Source of the DNA: Selaginella tamariscina
Taxonomy: Eukaryota; Streptophyta; Lycopodiopsida; Selaginellales; Selaginellaceae
Assembly: GCA_003024785.1 (NCBI GenBank)
Contig: PUQB01000181.1
Span: 347,338-411,337 of the forward strand
Reading direction: 5' to 3'
DNA length: 64,000 nt
Shown here: positions 56,181 to 64,000 of the stretch, one piece after another
Numbering within the stretch: position 1 is the stretch's first letter
Layout: every line of letters begins with the position of its first letter
Notes under the pieces: model-generated
What the model saw: only the letters and a program-made list of their open reading frames with translations
The model's database searches: none
What the model was told of the DNA's origin: nothing
Translations under genes and position numbers: made by a program

Positions 56181-56186
56181 AGATCT

Positions 56187-56257
56187 GGACAGGCCGGGGA
56201 TTGAACCCGAGACCTCTCACACCGGTGTCAAGTGCTCTACCACTGAGCTACCTGCTC
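56187..56257 (-). other. tRNA-like sequence (SINE-type head), right
   Basis: Same as 47,675-47,745 except in the 5' acceptor (GAGCAGG). Boxes A and B are intact. Same orientation as the left copy, which makes the pair terminal direct repeats. Confidence 0.65.
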
Positions 56258-56288
56258 GGTTGTGTGCATATTCAGCTTAGTTTTAACA

Positions 56289-56540
56289 AGAGGTACCACC
56301 CAGAAGCTTGCGCACTGCCAATGTCCTACAGTCCTACACTTGTATTTCCCTCGAGCAGCGCCTTCCACAATGGCCTACCAAACTTGCATAACTCCTCAAG
56401 AGTTAAATCTTCTTTTCCGTCGTCCACGCTCGGCCTCGGCCTGTGAATTGTCTTGACCCGAAAATACGGAGGTATCGGCGACTTCGCACCAGACACGATC
56501 GACAAACTAGGATCTAGAGATGCTTCTGAAGCAACCACGG
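56289..56540 (-). pseudogene. CRN-like copy 4, remaining part after the satellite
   Basis: Continues the C-terminal domain of the CRN-like gene (FGRPLWKALLEGNTSV, then EASLDPSLSIVSGAKSP). It ends at 56,540, where AT-rich spacer sequence like 31,135 onward begins. It opens with the right-hand target duplication of the satellite (56,289-56,295). Confidence 0.65.
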
Positions 56541-56544
56541 ATCC

Positions 56545-56885
56545 TAATTATAAAAATATATTAATAATCACTATTTAAAAAATAATATATAATTTAAATT
56601 TTTTTGTTAAAAAATATGTTTACATTTTAGTAAAATAATAATAAATATACTGACAATAGTTTAATTTTGACTCAAATTTAAAGATAAAATTAAGGATTTG
56701 ATACAAATATATTTCAATATGTTTCACTTATTTAACTACTTAAATGTAGGATCTACCCTAAATCCTTATTACACTAAAGTTAAATAAATGAAGGGAAGAC
56801 ATTTATTTATTATTAATAGATTAATAGGTTAATATAGATTAAAGTACCAAGAATTACTTGTTAATCTATAGTGAACGACATAGTA
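56545..56885. other. AT-rich spacer
   Basis: Counterpart of 31,135-31,460 in unit I. No gene. Confidence 0.7.
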
Positions 56886-57667
56886 ACGGCCTTATTATAT
56901 GGAATTATTTGCACCGGTTTTATCTCTCATCAAAAACCTTTCAAAAATCAGCAACGTGGACATAAGTTTATAAAAATTATGCCACGTCATAAAAAAGATT
57001 CTTTCACCATATAATAAGCACCAACAGATTTATGCCGGTTTTTTAGTAGTCCTAATTTATGCCGGTTCGGCTTGCAACATATTCTACATTCGTTCTTGGA
57101 GGTATATACACGCAATATAATGTATGTGGCTAGAGCGTGTGTGTATGTATATATTTGTGTGTAAGAATTCCTGTCTGCGTAATCATATATATGCACATCA
57201 TCTTATTGTGTTATGTATGTGTCTATGTGTGTATGTATAAGTCTCTGTGCGATACACATCGAAATTGTTTGAAACAGTAGCTTGGGTACCTCTGTTACGT
57301 GTGTTGGTGTGTGTGTATTTAAGCTGTATTATATATATAGATATGCCGTGTCATATGTAAAAGTGTCCATGTATAATGTGTTGTGTGTGCGTGTGTGTGT
57401 GTTCTTTGTATATATGTATGGAGATATCCATATATAATGTGTGTGTGTGTGTTCTTTATATATACGGAATATTTGTGTTAATATTGTGCTTATATATATA
57501 CTATGCGCTTTCGTGTGTGTGAGTGTGTGATTCAGATAGAAATCCCTGCGTATTCCTTCATATATTCCCAAGCACGTCTGTATATATATACGTATGTGTG
57601 TGTTCAAGTTGTTGAACACCTGAATGTTAACATATAGATAAGTGTATGTTCATAAGCTGTGTATGTA

Positions 57668-57730
<63 letters not shown>

Positions 57731-58046
57731 TATATATAGGATTGGCATGGGTGCTGTACATGATGGATCCGTTTTCCTCCAAGACGGAGCAGTACAATTG
57801 GTCAATGTTTTCTGGTCAACTTCATAAATATCGTGAAAGAACGAGAATCCCTTCTCTCTCGACGCCTCAAGGGCGTCGAGAATGGGATGATTTATAAGGT
57901 GCAGTTATTGCAGAGAGAAGGTGTCACATAAGCCTTCACTCTCCTAATCAGCATTGCCTATGTGGCACAAGAATTCTTTACAAATCCCTTACACATACGT
58001 CGACTTTTGAAAAACCCTTGTAAATACTTCCATATAATAAGGCCGT
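56886..58046. mobile_element. TIR element of about 1.2 kb (non-autonomous, Mutator-like?)
   Basis: Ends are ACGGCCTTATTATATGGAA and its complement, extending imperfectly to about 38 bp. The flanks ACGACATAGT / ACGTACATAT may be a worn 9-10-bp target duplication, which would fit a Mutator-like element. Unit I lacks the insertion (near 31,465). The interior holds (CT)n(AT)n at 57,672-57,738 and a short open stretch 57,740-57,897 (MMDPFSSKTEQYNWSMFSGQ) of unknown nature, possibly a captured fragment. Confidence 0.6.
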
Positions 58047-58734
58047 ACGTACATATTTCAGTTATACATATTATAATTATTAAATACATTATAAGCTAAA
58101 ATAAATATAAATATGGTACATATATATGGGTCGTTTCGCACCACACTTAACTTAACTTAAGTAGGCTTAAGTAAGGGAAAATGAATTCGTAATCGCCCTT
58201 AAGTTGAGACTTAACTTTTAAAGGGTTAATCACTAAGGGCATTGAATTCGCACCTGCCCTTAACTTAAGATTTTTTAAGGGTTTGACCACTAAGGGCAGT
58301 GATTTCGCAATCTTCCCTTAACTTAACTTAATTTAAGGGATCAGTGAAAATTTGCAAAGAAAATTTAAGGGATCCCTTGGCCACCCTTAATGACTCACGA
58401 GCTCGCCACCTTTTTCGCCAGCTTCTTTAAAAATAAAATAAAAAATAAATTTTTACATGCGTAATGTGCATTTTTATATGTAAATATATATTTTTATTTT
58501 AACATATAAATTAAAATTAAAAAAATAATAATATGAATTTCTCATTATTCTTAGTATATTCTAAGTATATTCACCTTCTACCCTAATTTCTGTAGGTTTT
58601 GCGCATCGGGAGAGAAGAATTCAGAAGAAATCAAGAGAGAATGGCAAAAGAGCAAGCAGATCAGGTAGTCTTCTTTCCTTTCTTCTTCTTTTCTTGCATT
58701 CATTTGCATTCATTTGCATCAGGAGGCGGCCAAA

Positions 58735-59410
58735 GAGACTACTAGGTTCACCCGAGCTCAAGGGGCACCCAAAGCCCGATTGCAACTGCTGTCGGGCTTT
58801 CAGCCGCCCCTAGCTGGGATGGCATGAGCTCGGCCAGCATTGGCCAAGCTCATGGGCCAGCCGAAAGCCCGGCAGCAACTGTTGCCGGGCTTCTGCCCAC
58901 CATAGCTATGCTGGCTTGAGCTCGGCCAATGCTAGCCGGGCTCATGGGCTGGCCGAAAGCTCGGCAACAACTGTTGCCGGGCTTTTTGCCGATTATGGCT
59001 GGGCTGGCTTGAGCTCCTCATGGGGCAGTAGAAAGCTTGGCAGCAACTGCTGTCGGGCCCTAGTTGGGCTGGCTTGAGCTCGACCGCATTAGCGGAGCTC
59101 ATGGGGCAATAGAAAGCCCAGCAGCAACTGCTGCCGGGCTTTCTGCCACCCTGGTTGGGCTGGCTTGAGCTCAGCCAGCATTGGCCGAGCTCATGGGGCA
59201 GCCCAAAACCTGGCAGCTACTGCTGCCAGGCTTTCTGTCGCCCTGTTGGACTGGCTTGAGTTCAGCCAGCATTGGCTGAGCTCATGGGGCAGCAAAAAGC
59301 CCGGCAAAACTGTTGCCGCGCTTTCTGCCACCCTTGGCTGGGCTGGCCAAGCTCATGGGGCGGCCCAAAGCCCCGCAGCAACTGCTACTGGGCTTTCTAC
59401 CTCCCTGGCC
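58735..59410 (+). repeat. GC-rich tandem repeat in the Harbinger element
   Basis: About six imperfect units of 90-120 bp, each with GGCTTGAGCTCGGCCAGCAT, GAGCTCATGGGGC and a hairpin-forming GCAGCAACTGCTGCCGGGCT. The composition contrasts strongly with the AT-rich element around it. It lies just upstream of the Myb-like ORF and may be a captured sequence that expanded. Confidence 0.75.
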
Positions 59411-59419
59411 ACCCACGAA

Positions 59420-59971
59420 GCCCAGCAGCAAGTGAAAGAACTTGGGCTAGGTCAGCTAGGTATGTCCGGTCAAAGAAACAACAATCTTCAAGGGTGGTGG
59501 GCGAAACAATTGACATTGGTGAAAATGAGGGCGAGGGCCAGGGTTTTGGAGAAACTTCACATGAGATTGAGGGGCAAGCAAGAAGCAAACAACCTCGGTC
59601 TCGGAATTGGACAATGGACGAGACAAAATGCTTGTGGAGTTGAAATGACAAAAGTTCATGGCTAGGTTACAGATGTCAACTAGGCAACTTGTCAGTGTAA
59701 CAGCAAATGCACGTTGGAGACAGATTGCAAAAGAAATGCAAGCACAAGGTTTTCGACGATCGTGATGAGAACAATGTCATAAGAAGTGGGAGAATTTGAT
59801 CAACGATTATAAAGTTATTCACGACCACAACAGGAAGTCGGGAGTTGCTGCATATTCGAGCTTGTTGAATCTAGAGAAACGACGCCTTGGATTGCCAAAC
59901 ATGGACTTGGACTTGTTTGATTTATTGGATTTATTTCAAGGTGACAACTTACATGCACCCATGCTAATCTA
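59420..59971 (+). pseudogene. Harbinger Myb/SANT-like DNA-binding ORF, N-terminal part
   Basis: Encodes a leader (VVGETIDIGENEGEGQGFGE), then a trihelix/Myb-like domain in two frames: SRNWTMDETKCL (about 59,600), VSVTANARWRQIAKEMQAQG (about 59,690), CHKKWENLINDYKVIHDHN (about 59,775) and SSLLNLEKRRLGLPNMDLDL (about 59,855). In PIF/Harbinger elements this protein brings the transposase to the nucleus and to element ends. Stops occur near 59,641 and 59,762, so this copy is broken. The expected C-terminal part is on the opposite strand at 59,969-60,230. Confidence 0.65.
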
Positions 59972-60230
59972 GTCTTTGTTGCCCTGTCCACAAATGTGAT
60001 CAGCAATTCCTGTCATAGCCAATGCGAACTTCTCAATAGAAGCATTCTTTTCCCTCCTCAACTCTAATGTCCTCTCAAATTGGCGGCTCCTCATCTCAAC
60101 CTGGGCTCAAAGTACATTTGTACCTTCATTAACCGCTTCAACCAAACTAGACTTTCCCTTCTTCGCTTGCCTTCTTGTCGCAGTGACACCATCTCCATCA
60201 TCATTTGAGTGATCAGCAGTCAAAGGTGCA
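59969..60230 (-). pseudogene. Inverted C-terminal part of the Myb/SANT-like ORF
   Basis: The minus strand reads HSNDDGDGVTATRRQAKKGK, then MRSRQFERTLELRREKNASI and EKFALAMTGIADHI. This has the coiled-coil, Arg/Glu-rich character of the C-termini of Harbinger Myb-like proteins (R.FER..ELRRE). It continues the sense of 59,420-59,971 but on the other strand, as if a segment of about 260 bp had flipped inside the element. One in-frame stop is seen near 60,112. Confidence 0.5.
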
Positions 60231-60430
60231 CTTGTGGAAGTTTGTTTGTGAAACTGGAGTCATCGGTGGATCATTTTCAGAGTTGTTTACATGTTGGGGT
60301 GTCATGTAGCTTTGGCATTATATTTATCATTTGCAAGCTTTATTTGGATTATGTTAATGCATTTTGTTTGTTATTTATAATATCGATTATATTATTTTTT
60401 CAGGACCGTTTAATAGGATTAGCCTCGACC

Positions 60431-61802
60431 ATGGCTGGAGATTTTTTTGTTCAATTCATCATGAACGACTCGGATTCTGATTCGGATGCTGAAGATGAAG
60501 AACGTGACAATTCAGATGATGATGATGCAGTAGTTCAGTACATGCGGAGGTCAACACAAGCTGCAATTGATAGGTCTTCTCCTTCACAGTGGGTTCGACT
60601 ACGGAGTGAGGCATGGTGGGACACTTTTATGATGTCACACTACGATGATGAGAGGTGGATAAAACTTCTTCGAATGTCACGGAGAACCTTTGTTATGATT
60701 TGTAATGTATTAGAGGATGACATCTCAAGGGGATACCCACTACAGAGAAGCTGTACGAGTGGATATTAGAGTTGGAGCTACACTTTGGAAGATGGTGAGA
60801 AACAGTGACTACATGGACATTGGTGAGAGGTTTGCTATTGGAACTTCGACTGTTATGGCTGTGTTTGTAGAGACAGCAGCTATTTGTCGACGTTTCTGGT
60901 ATAAGGTGGCATTTCCATCGACGGAAAATGAGGTTCGTGAGATGGCACATGAGTTCCAAGATGTGACACACACTCATTTACCAAATGTTGTGGGGGCCAT
61001 AGATTGCACACATGTGGAGATACTTCAACCTTCTACAAATGACCGGACGGACTACTTTGACAGGAAGCAACGGAATAGCATCATTGTGCAAGGGGTTGTT
61101 GATGCACGTAAGAGGTTTATAAATGTGAATGCTGGATGGCCAGGTGAGCAAGTTACATTCATTTTGATTATGTTTGTGTAATGTTTTGGTATTTGCAGGT
61201 AGCGTGCATGATATGCGAGTTTGGAAGAATTGCTCACTTCATCAAAAGATCATTGATGGGGTTTATCTTCATGGACCTTTGGAGGCTGCTCATGTTGATT
61301 TCGTGAAGCCTTATATTGTGGGTGATAAAGGATACCAATTACAACCATTTTTAATGGTCCCATACACAGGCATGTAAAGTTAATATATTTATAACATATT
61401 TAACTTAGTTTTTATAGGTATCTTAATCTTGGTCAGGAGACTTTCAACAAGGAGCTTACTAAAGCACGATTGGTGGTTGAGCAAGCATTTGGCCTTTTAA
61501 AGCAAAAATTTCGTTGCCTTGATTATAAGTTGAGAGTCCACCTTCCACACATTCCGAATACTGTGAGTGCTTGTGTTATTCTCCACAATATCCTCATTGA
61601 TGAGGGCGAAGTGAATTATGAGGCAACTTTACGAGCAAGGGAGCGAAGAATTCGGCGACGTCAAGAAAGAGGAGATTGGGTGGAGTATGATGATCCTTCA
61701 CAAGATCCTCGAGAACTTGGTGAGGTAACTACACATGCTCGCACTATTAGATCAGCTCTTGAAGCTCATCTTATTTTTGGGACGCCATTTGTTAGGCATT
61801 AA
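60431..61802 (+). pseudogene. PIF/Harbinger transposase (DDE_Tnp_4), nearly intact
   Basis: Three exons: 60,431-61,143, 61,199-61,373 and 61,418-61,802, with short GT/AG introns (55 and 44 bp). Start chosen at MAGDFFVQFIMNDSDSDSD, followed by an acidic region. Catalytic residues visible are Asp in VVGAIDCTHVEI, Asp in GSVHDMRVWKN (the intron is just before it) and Glu in LVVEQAFGLLKQKFRCLDY. The helix-turn-helix-like GERFAIGTSTVMAVF precedes them. One frameshift near 60,730-60,738, in a run of four G, separates the first 100 residues from DTHYREAVRVDIRVGATLW. Otherwise the frame is open to the stop. The enzyme would cut and paste the element ends in the nucleus. Confidence 0.85.
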
Positions 61803-62637
61803 TTTGGAAATTGTTAATTTATGTTTTTTTTATTATTTTTTGTTTTACCACAATAAATATCATGTGTTAAAGATAAACGTGAAATATGAAAAAGGATGTA
61901 TACTAGAAATAGAATATATTTAGTATTTTTTTTTAAATAAATAAAAATATGAAATGCAAATACATGTATACACACATGTTAACGCACATGCATATGTATA
62001 TATAATATTTTTCATGAAGTTTTTACTTGTTTAAACATATCCAAAATATATAAAATTTAATTATCTATAGAATGTACCCATATACAATATTATATATAAG
62101 TATATAATTTCATCTCACCATATTTTTTATTTTTTATAATAAGTAAAATTACTTTAAATGTTAATAAAAATTAAGGATGCACATATTATTTAAATAATAA
62201 ATATTAAATATATTTTAAAGTGGTTAAAAATATTTATTACAAATTGAAAATTATTTAAAATATTTATTATAACTTGACATAATAATGTTATATGAAATGT
62301 AGATATGTTAAGTTCATTAAAAATAATTAAGTTAATAATCTTAACTTAAATGTAAATATAAATATATTATATTAAGGGCAATATTCGAATTCATGGCCCT
62401 TAATATTTTTACTTAAGTATCTATGCGAATCCATTGCCCTTAACACAATCCCTTAATTTAAGTAAAAAGGTTAAGGGTTTGAGTGCGAATCAATTGCCCT
62501 TAAAAATTCCTTAATTTAAGTTAAGGGTTGGTACGAATCCAAAACCCTTAACTTCTCTTTTTAAGGGAGCAAATGCACCCTTAACTTTTACTTAACTTAT
62601 GCATGCTAAGTTAAGTTGAGTGTGGTGCGAAACGACC
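61803..62637. other. AT-rich 3' region of the Harbinger element
   Basis: No gene. Contains a possible polyadenylation area after the transposase stop and the right sub-terminal repeats (62,370-62,610). Confidence 0.7.
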
Positions 62638-62638
62638 C

Positions 62639-62669
<31 letters not shown>

Positions 62670-63026
62670 CACACAGTAGAGCCTATCCAAATTAATTACT
62701 TTAAATAATTAGACTTTATAATTTTAAATTAATCATCAATCATAAAATTCTTACTAAATTAAAGATTAAAAATTAACATTATCTTTGATCAAACGATTTA
62801 TTTTTCAAGCATTTAAATTATCGGTCCTTTTTCAATTCATCTCTCTATACACACGTACATATATATATTTGAAGGAGTTAGAGGCGAATATACACTTGAT
62901 CCAGTTTAACCGCTAATGTGGTTATGGTATGGTTTTAAGTTTTAGAACTATCTACAGGAACATCACACACACACGATTAAGTTTTTCAACAATGTACAAG
63001 ATCCAAAGAATGTAGATTAATCTCAC
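62639..63026. other. (TA)n tract and spacer
   Basis: (TA)n at 62,639-62,662, then the counterpart of 31,555-31,933. No gene. Confidence 0.75.
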
Positions 63027-64000
63027 TTAGAGAGCTTGAATTATTCCCAGTTCCATGAGCATATGTAGAACATTGGCAGGACTTCTTTTCGATACCGAGA
63101 ATCCCATCAGCATCATACTGTTCACTCCTTTAATTGCATCTAAAACCACAAATATAGACACATGATATGTGTGTGTGTGTGTGTACCTTTAGCACAATCA
63201 ACACCGTCCAGTACATCCAAAAGACTATGAAGCCCAGCTATTTTCTGCGAGAATACTCCCACTGTGGATGTATAAGGTGTCAATATTTGGTCCTTCACTA
63301 GGAATAACATGGTTCTGATTGCTGCATCCTCACTTGCCAAAGCTCCCAAGGTGCCAGCTACCAACTGAAACAATGTATTCATTTGGTGTGCGTATGTGTG
63401 TTGTGTGTGTGTGTGTGTGTTAATAAAGAGCATATATACCATTCGTGCATTCTTATCTTCGAGCTCAGGGAGTATGCTTGCTGCAAGAGAGGGAGCTAAA
63501 GGAGAAATGATAAAGGATGTCAAGAGTATATTCTGGGGAGTGGAGAAGGGATGGAATGGTGGCACCATCTCCTCTCCGAATGCAGCATTTAGCACTGTTG
63601 AAAATACGTTCTTCTTAAGGTTAACCATAGGCCTCCCCGACGTATGCTGCTTGAGGAATGCTGCTATTGCACTGCATATATGTCATGAACATTTAGTTGA
63701 TGTCAATAGTTTATGAATGGCAAACCTGATTTGTTCGAGTTGATGAGCGGTAAACTCGATCATCATTTGCTTGACTGGAGGAGCATCCGATTCATTGGCG
63801 CGAAATCCGTGGCAAAGGCATCAACACTGTCCAAATGCTGCAGAGACATAGAACTGAGCCAGCGTATGTTCCACCTTGAGAAGCATGTTCAAGAGCTCTA
63901 CATCCTTGCTGCTCAACTCTACGGTAGACTCCAACGCTGGGCATTTTCCTGAAGGGATTGTGCCAGTGGATATGCTCTGTGTGGGAGGTGAGAGCGATGG
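63027..64000 (-). CDS. Desiccation-related protein (PCC13-62 / ferritin-like), copy 2, 5' end off window
   Basis: Exons on the minus strand: >64,000-63,726, 63,671-63,440, 63,364-63,187 and 63,139-63,027. Exons 2-3 are fully open: FLKQHTSGRPMVNLKKNVFS, VPPFHPFSTPQNILLTSFII, AGTLGALASEDAAIRTMLFL. The exon 3-4 junction AAAG|AT restores AKDAIKGVNSMM, so copy 1's one-base differences look like losses. Exon 1 here has two small deletions near 63,807 and 63,832 that break the helical AAFGDSVDAFATDLRA stretch of copy 1, and exon 4 has a 9-bp in-frame deletion. The Pro-rich part and signal peptide lie right of the window. Function as for copy 1: a secreted drought-associated ferritin-like protein. 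Confidence 0.75.

Larger units (their letters stand above)
47660..56288. mobile_element. Composite satellite insertion with tRNA-like terminal direct repeats
   Basis: 8,629 bp inserted in the CRN-like copy 4 between 7-bp duplications (AGAGGTA). Both ends carry the same block of about 95 bp in the same orientation: a tRNA-like sequence followed by GTTGTGTGCATATT (47,669-47,760 and 56,182-56,275). The interior is tandem arrays of units that share short words (CTACCTGCCAGTCCGGG, CCTACCACAGG). No protein-coding gene is present; long frames in it are repeat translations. It may be a SINE-type insertion that expanded by unequal crossing-over or rolling replication. I do not know a described element with this structure. 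Confidence 0.7.
58138..62638 (+). mobile_element. PIF/Harbinger DNA transposon
   Basis: 4,501 bp with terminal inverted repeats GGGTCGTTTCGCACCACACT at 58,138 and the complement ending at 62,638. Sub-terminal CCCTTAACTTAA-type repeats crowd both ends (58,150-58,380 and 62,370-62,610). It has the two-gene layout typical of the superfamily: a Myb/SANT-like DNA-binding ORF and a DDE transposase, both forward. It is inserted in a (TA)n tract, so the 3-bp target duplication cannot be read. The empty site in unit I is near 31,550. Confidence 0.9.
33856..64000. repeat. Segmental duplication unit II (runs off the right edge)
   Basis: Head-to-tail copy of unit I. Its private insertions are the hAT element (37,478-40,111), a small TIR element (about 43,557-44,353, with loss of the front of gene X), the composite satellite (47,660-56,288), a TIR element (56,886-58,046) and a PIF/Harbinger element (58,138-62,638). 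It ends inside exon 1 of the second desiccation-related gene. Confidence 0.85.

Noticed and set aside
58131-62645. A defined 3-bp target duplication for the Harbinger element
   Set aside because: Both flanks are TA microsatellite, so any 3-bp match is uninformative.

Overview
This is a window of AT-rich, repeat-dense eukaryotic nuclear DNA, most likely from a land plant. The evidence is a plant-type pentatricopeptide (PPR) remnant, a PCC13-62-like desiccation-related gene with spliced introns, a Ty3/gypsy element, a second LTR element with an initiator-Met primer site, and hAT and PIF/Harbinger transposons. The PPR style and the desiccation-gene family would suit a seedless plant (moss, liverwort, lycophyte or fern), but I cannot name the species. 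There are no bacterial-style operons. Genes are sparse, often broken, and embedded in (AT)n, (CA)n and (CT)n microsatellites.

Layout. Positions 1-976 hold the primer site and one LTR of an LTR retrotransposon whose body lies left of the window. Positions 1,145-1,862 are a regular array of an 18-bp palindrome at about 44-bp spacing. Positions 2,041-9,250 hold two decayed tandem copies of a transposase-like gene with inverted tail sequences. From 10,183 to the end, the window is a tandem segmental duplication: unit I is 10,183-33,855 and unit II starts at 33,856 and runs off the right edge. Each unit has, in order: a non-coding microsatellite stretch; a fragment of an unknown gene (Y); a CRN-like P-loop NTPase gene on the minus strand; a PPR remnant; an intron-containing unknown gene (X); a second gene Y fragment and CRN-like copy; and a desiccation-related gene (minus strand).

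The two units differ by insertions, and each gives the other an empty site. Unit I carries a Ty3/gypsy element (12,304-18,992) that holds a nested solo LTR (15,039-16,850). Unit II carries a hAT element (37,478-40,111), a small TIR element (about 43,557-44,353) where part of gene X is missing, an 8.6-kb composite satellite with tRNA-like ends and a 7-bp target duplication (47,660-56,288), a TIR element of about 1.2 kb (56,886-58,046) and a 4.5-kb PIF/Harbinger element (58,138-62,638).

How it works together: there is no pathway here. The window reads as a locus shaped by duplication and transposition. The only recognisable ordinary host functions are the ferritin-like desiccation-related protein (two copies, each with different indels) and the PPR remnants. 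The CRN-like genes are the most unusual coding content. The 47.7-56.3 kb satellite, the 1.1-1.9 kb palindrome array and the duplication junction near 33.8 kb are the structures most worth a second look. An alternative for the whole unit I/unit II layout is that two haplotypes were joined in tandem by the assembler.
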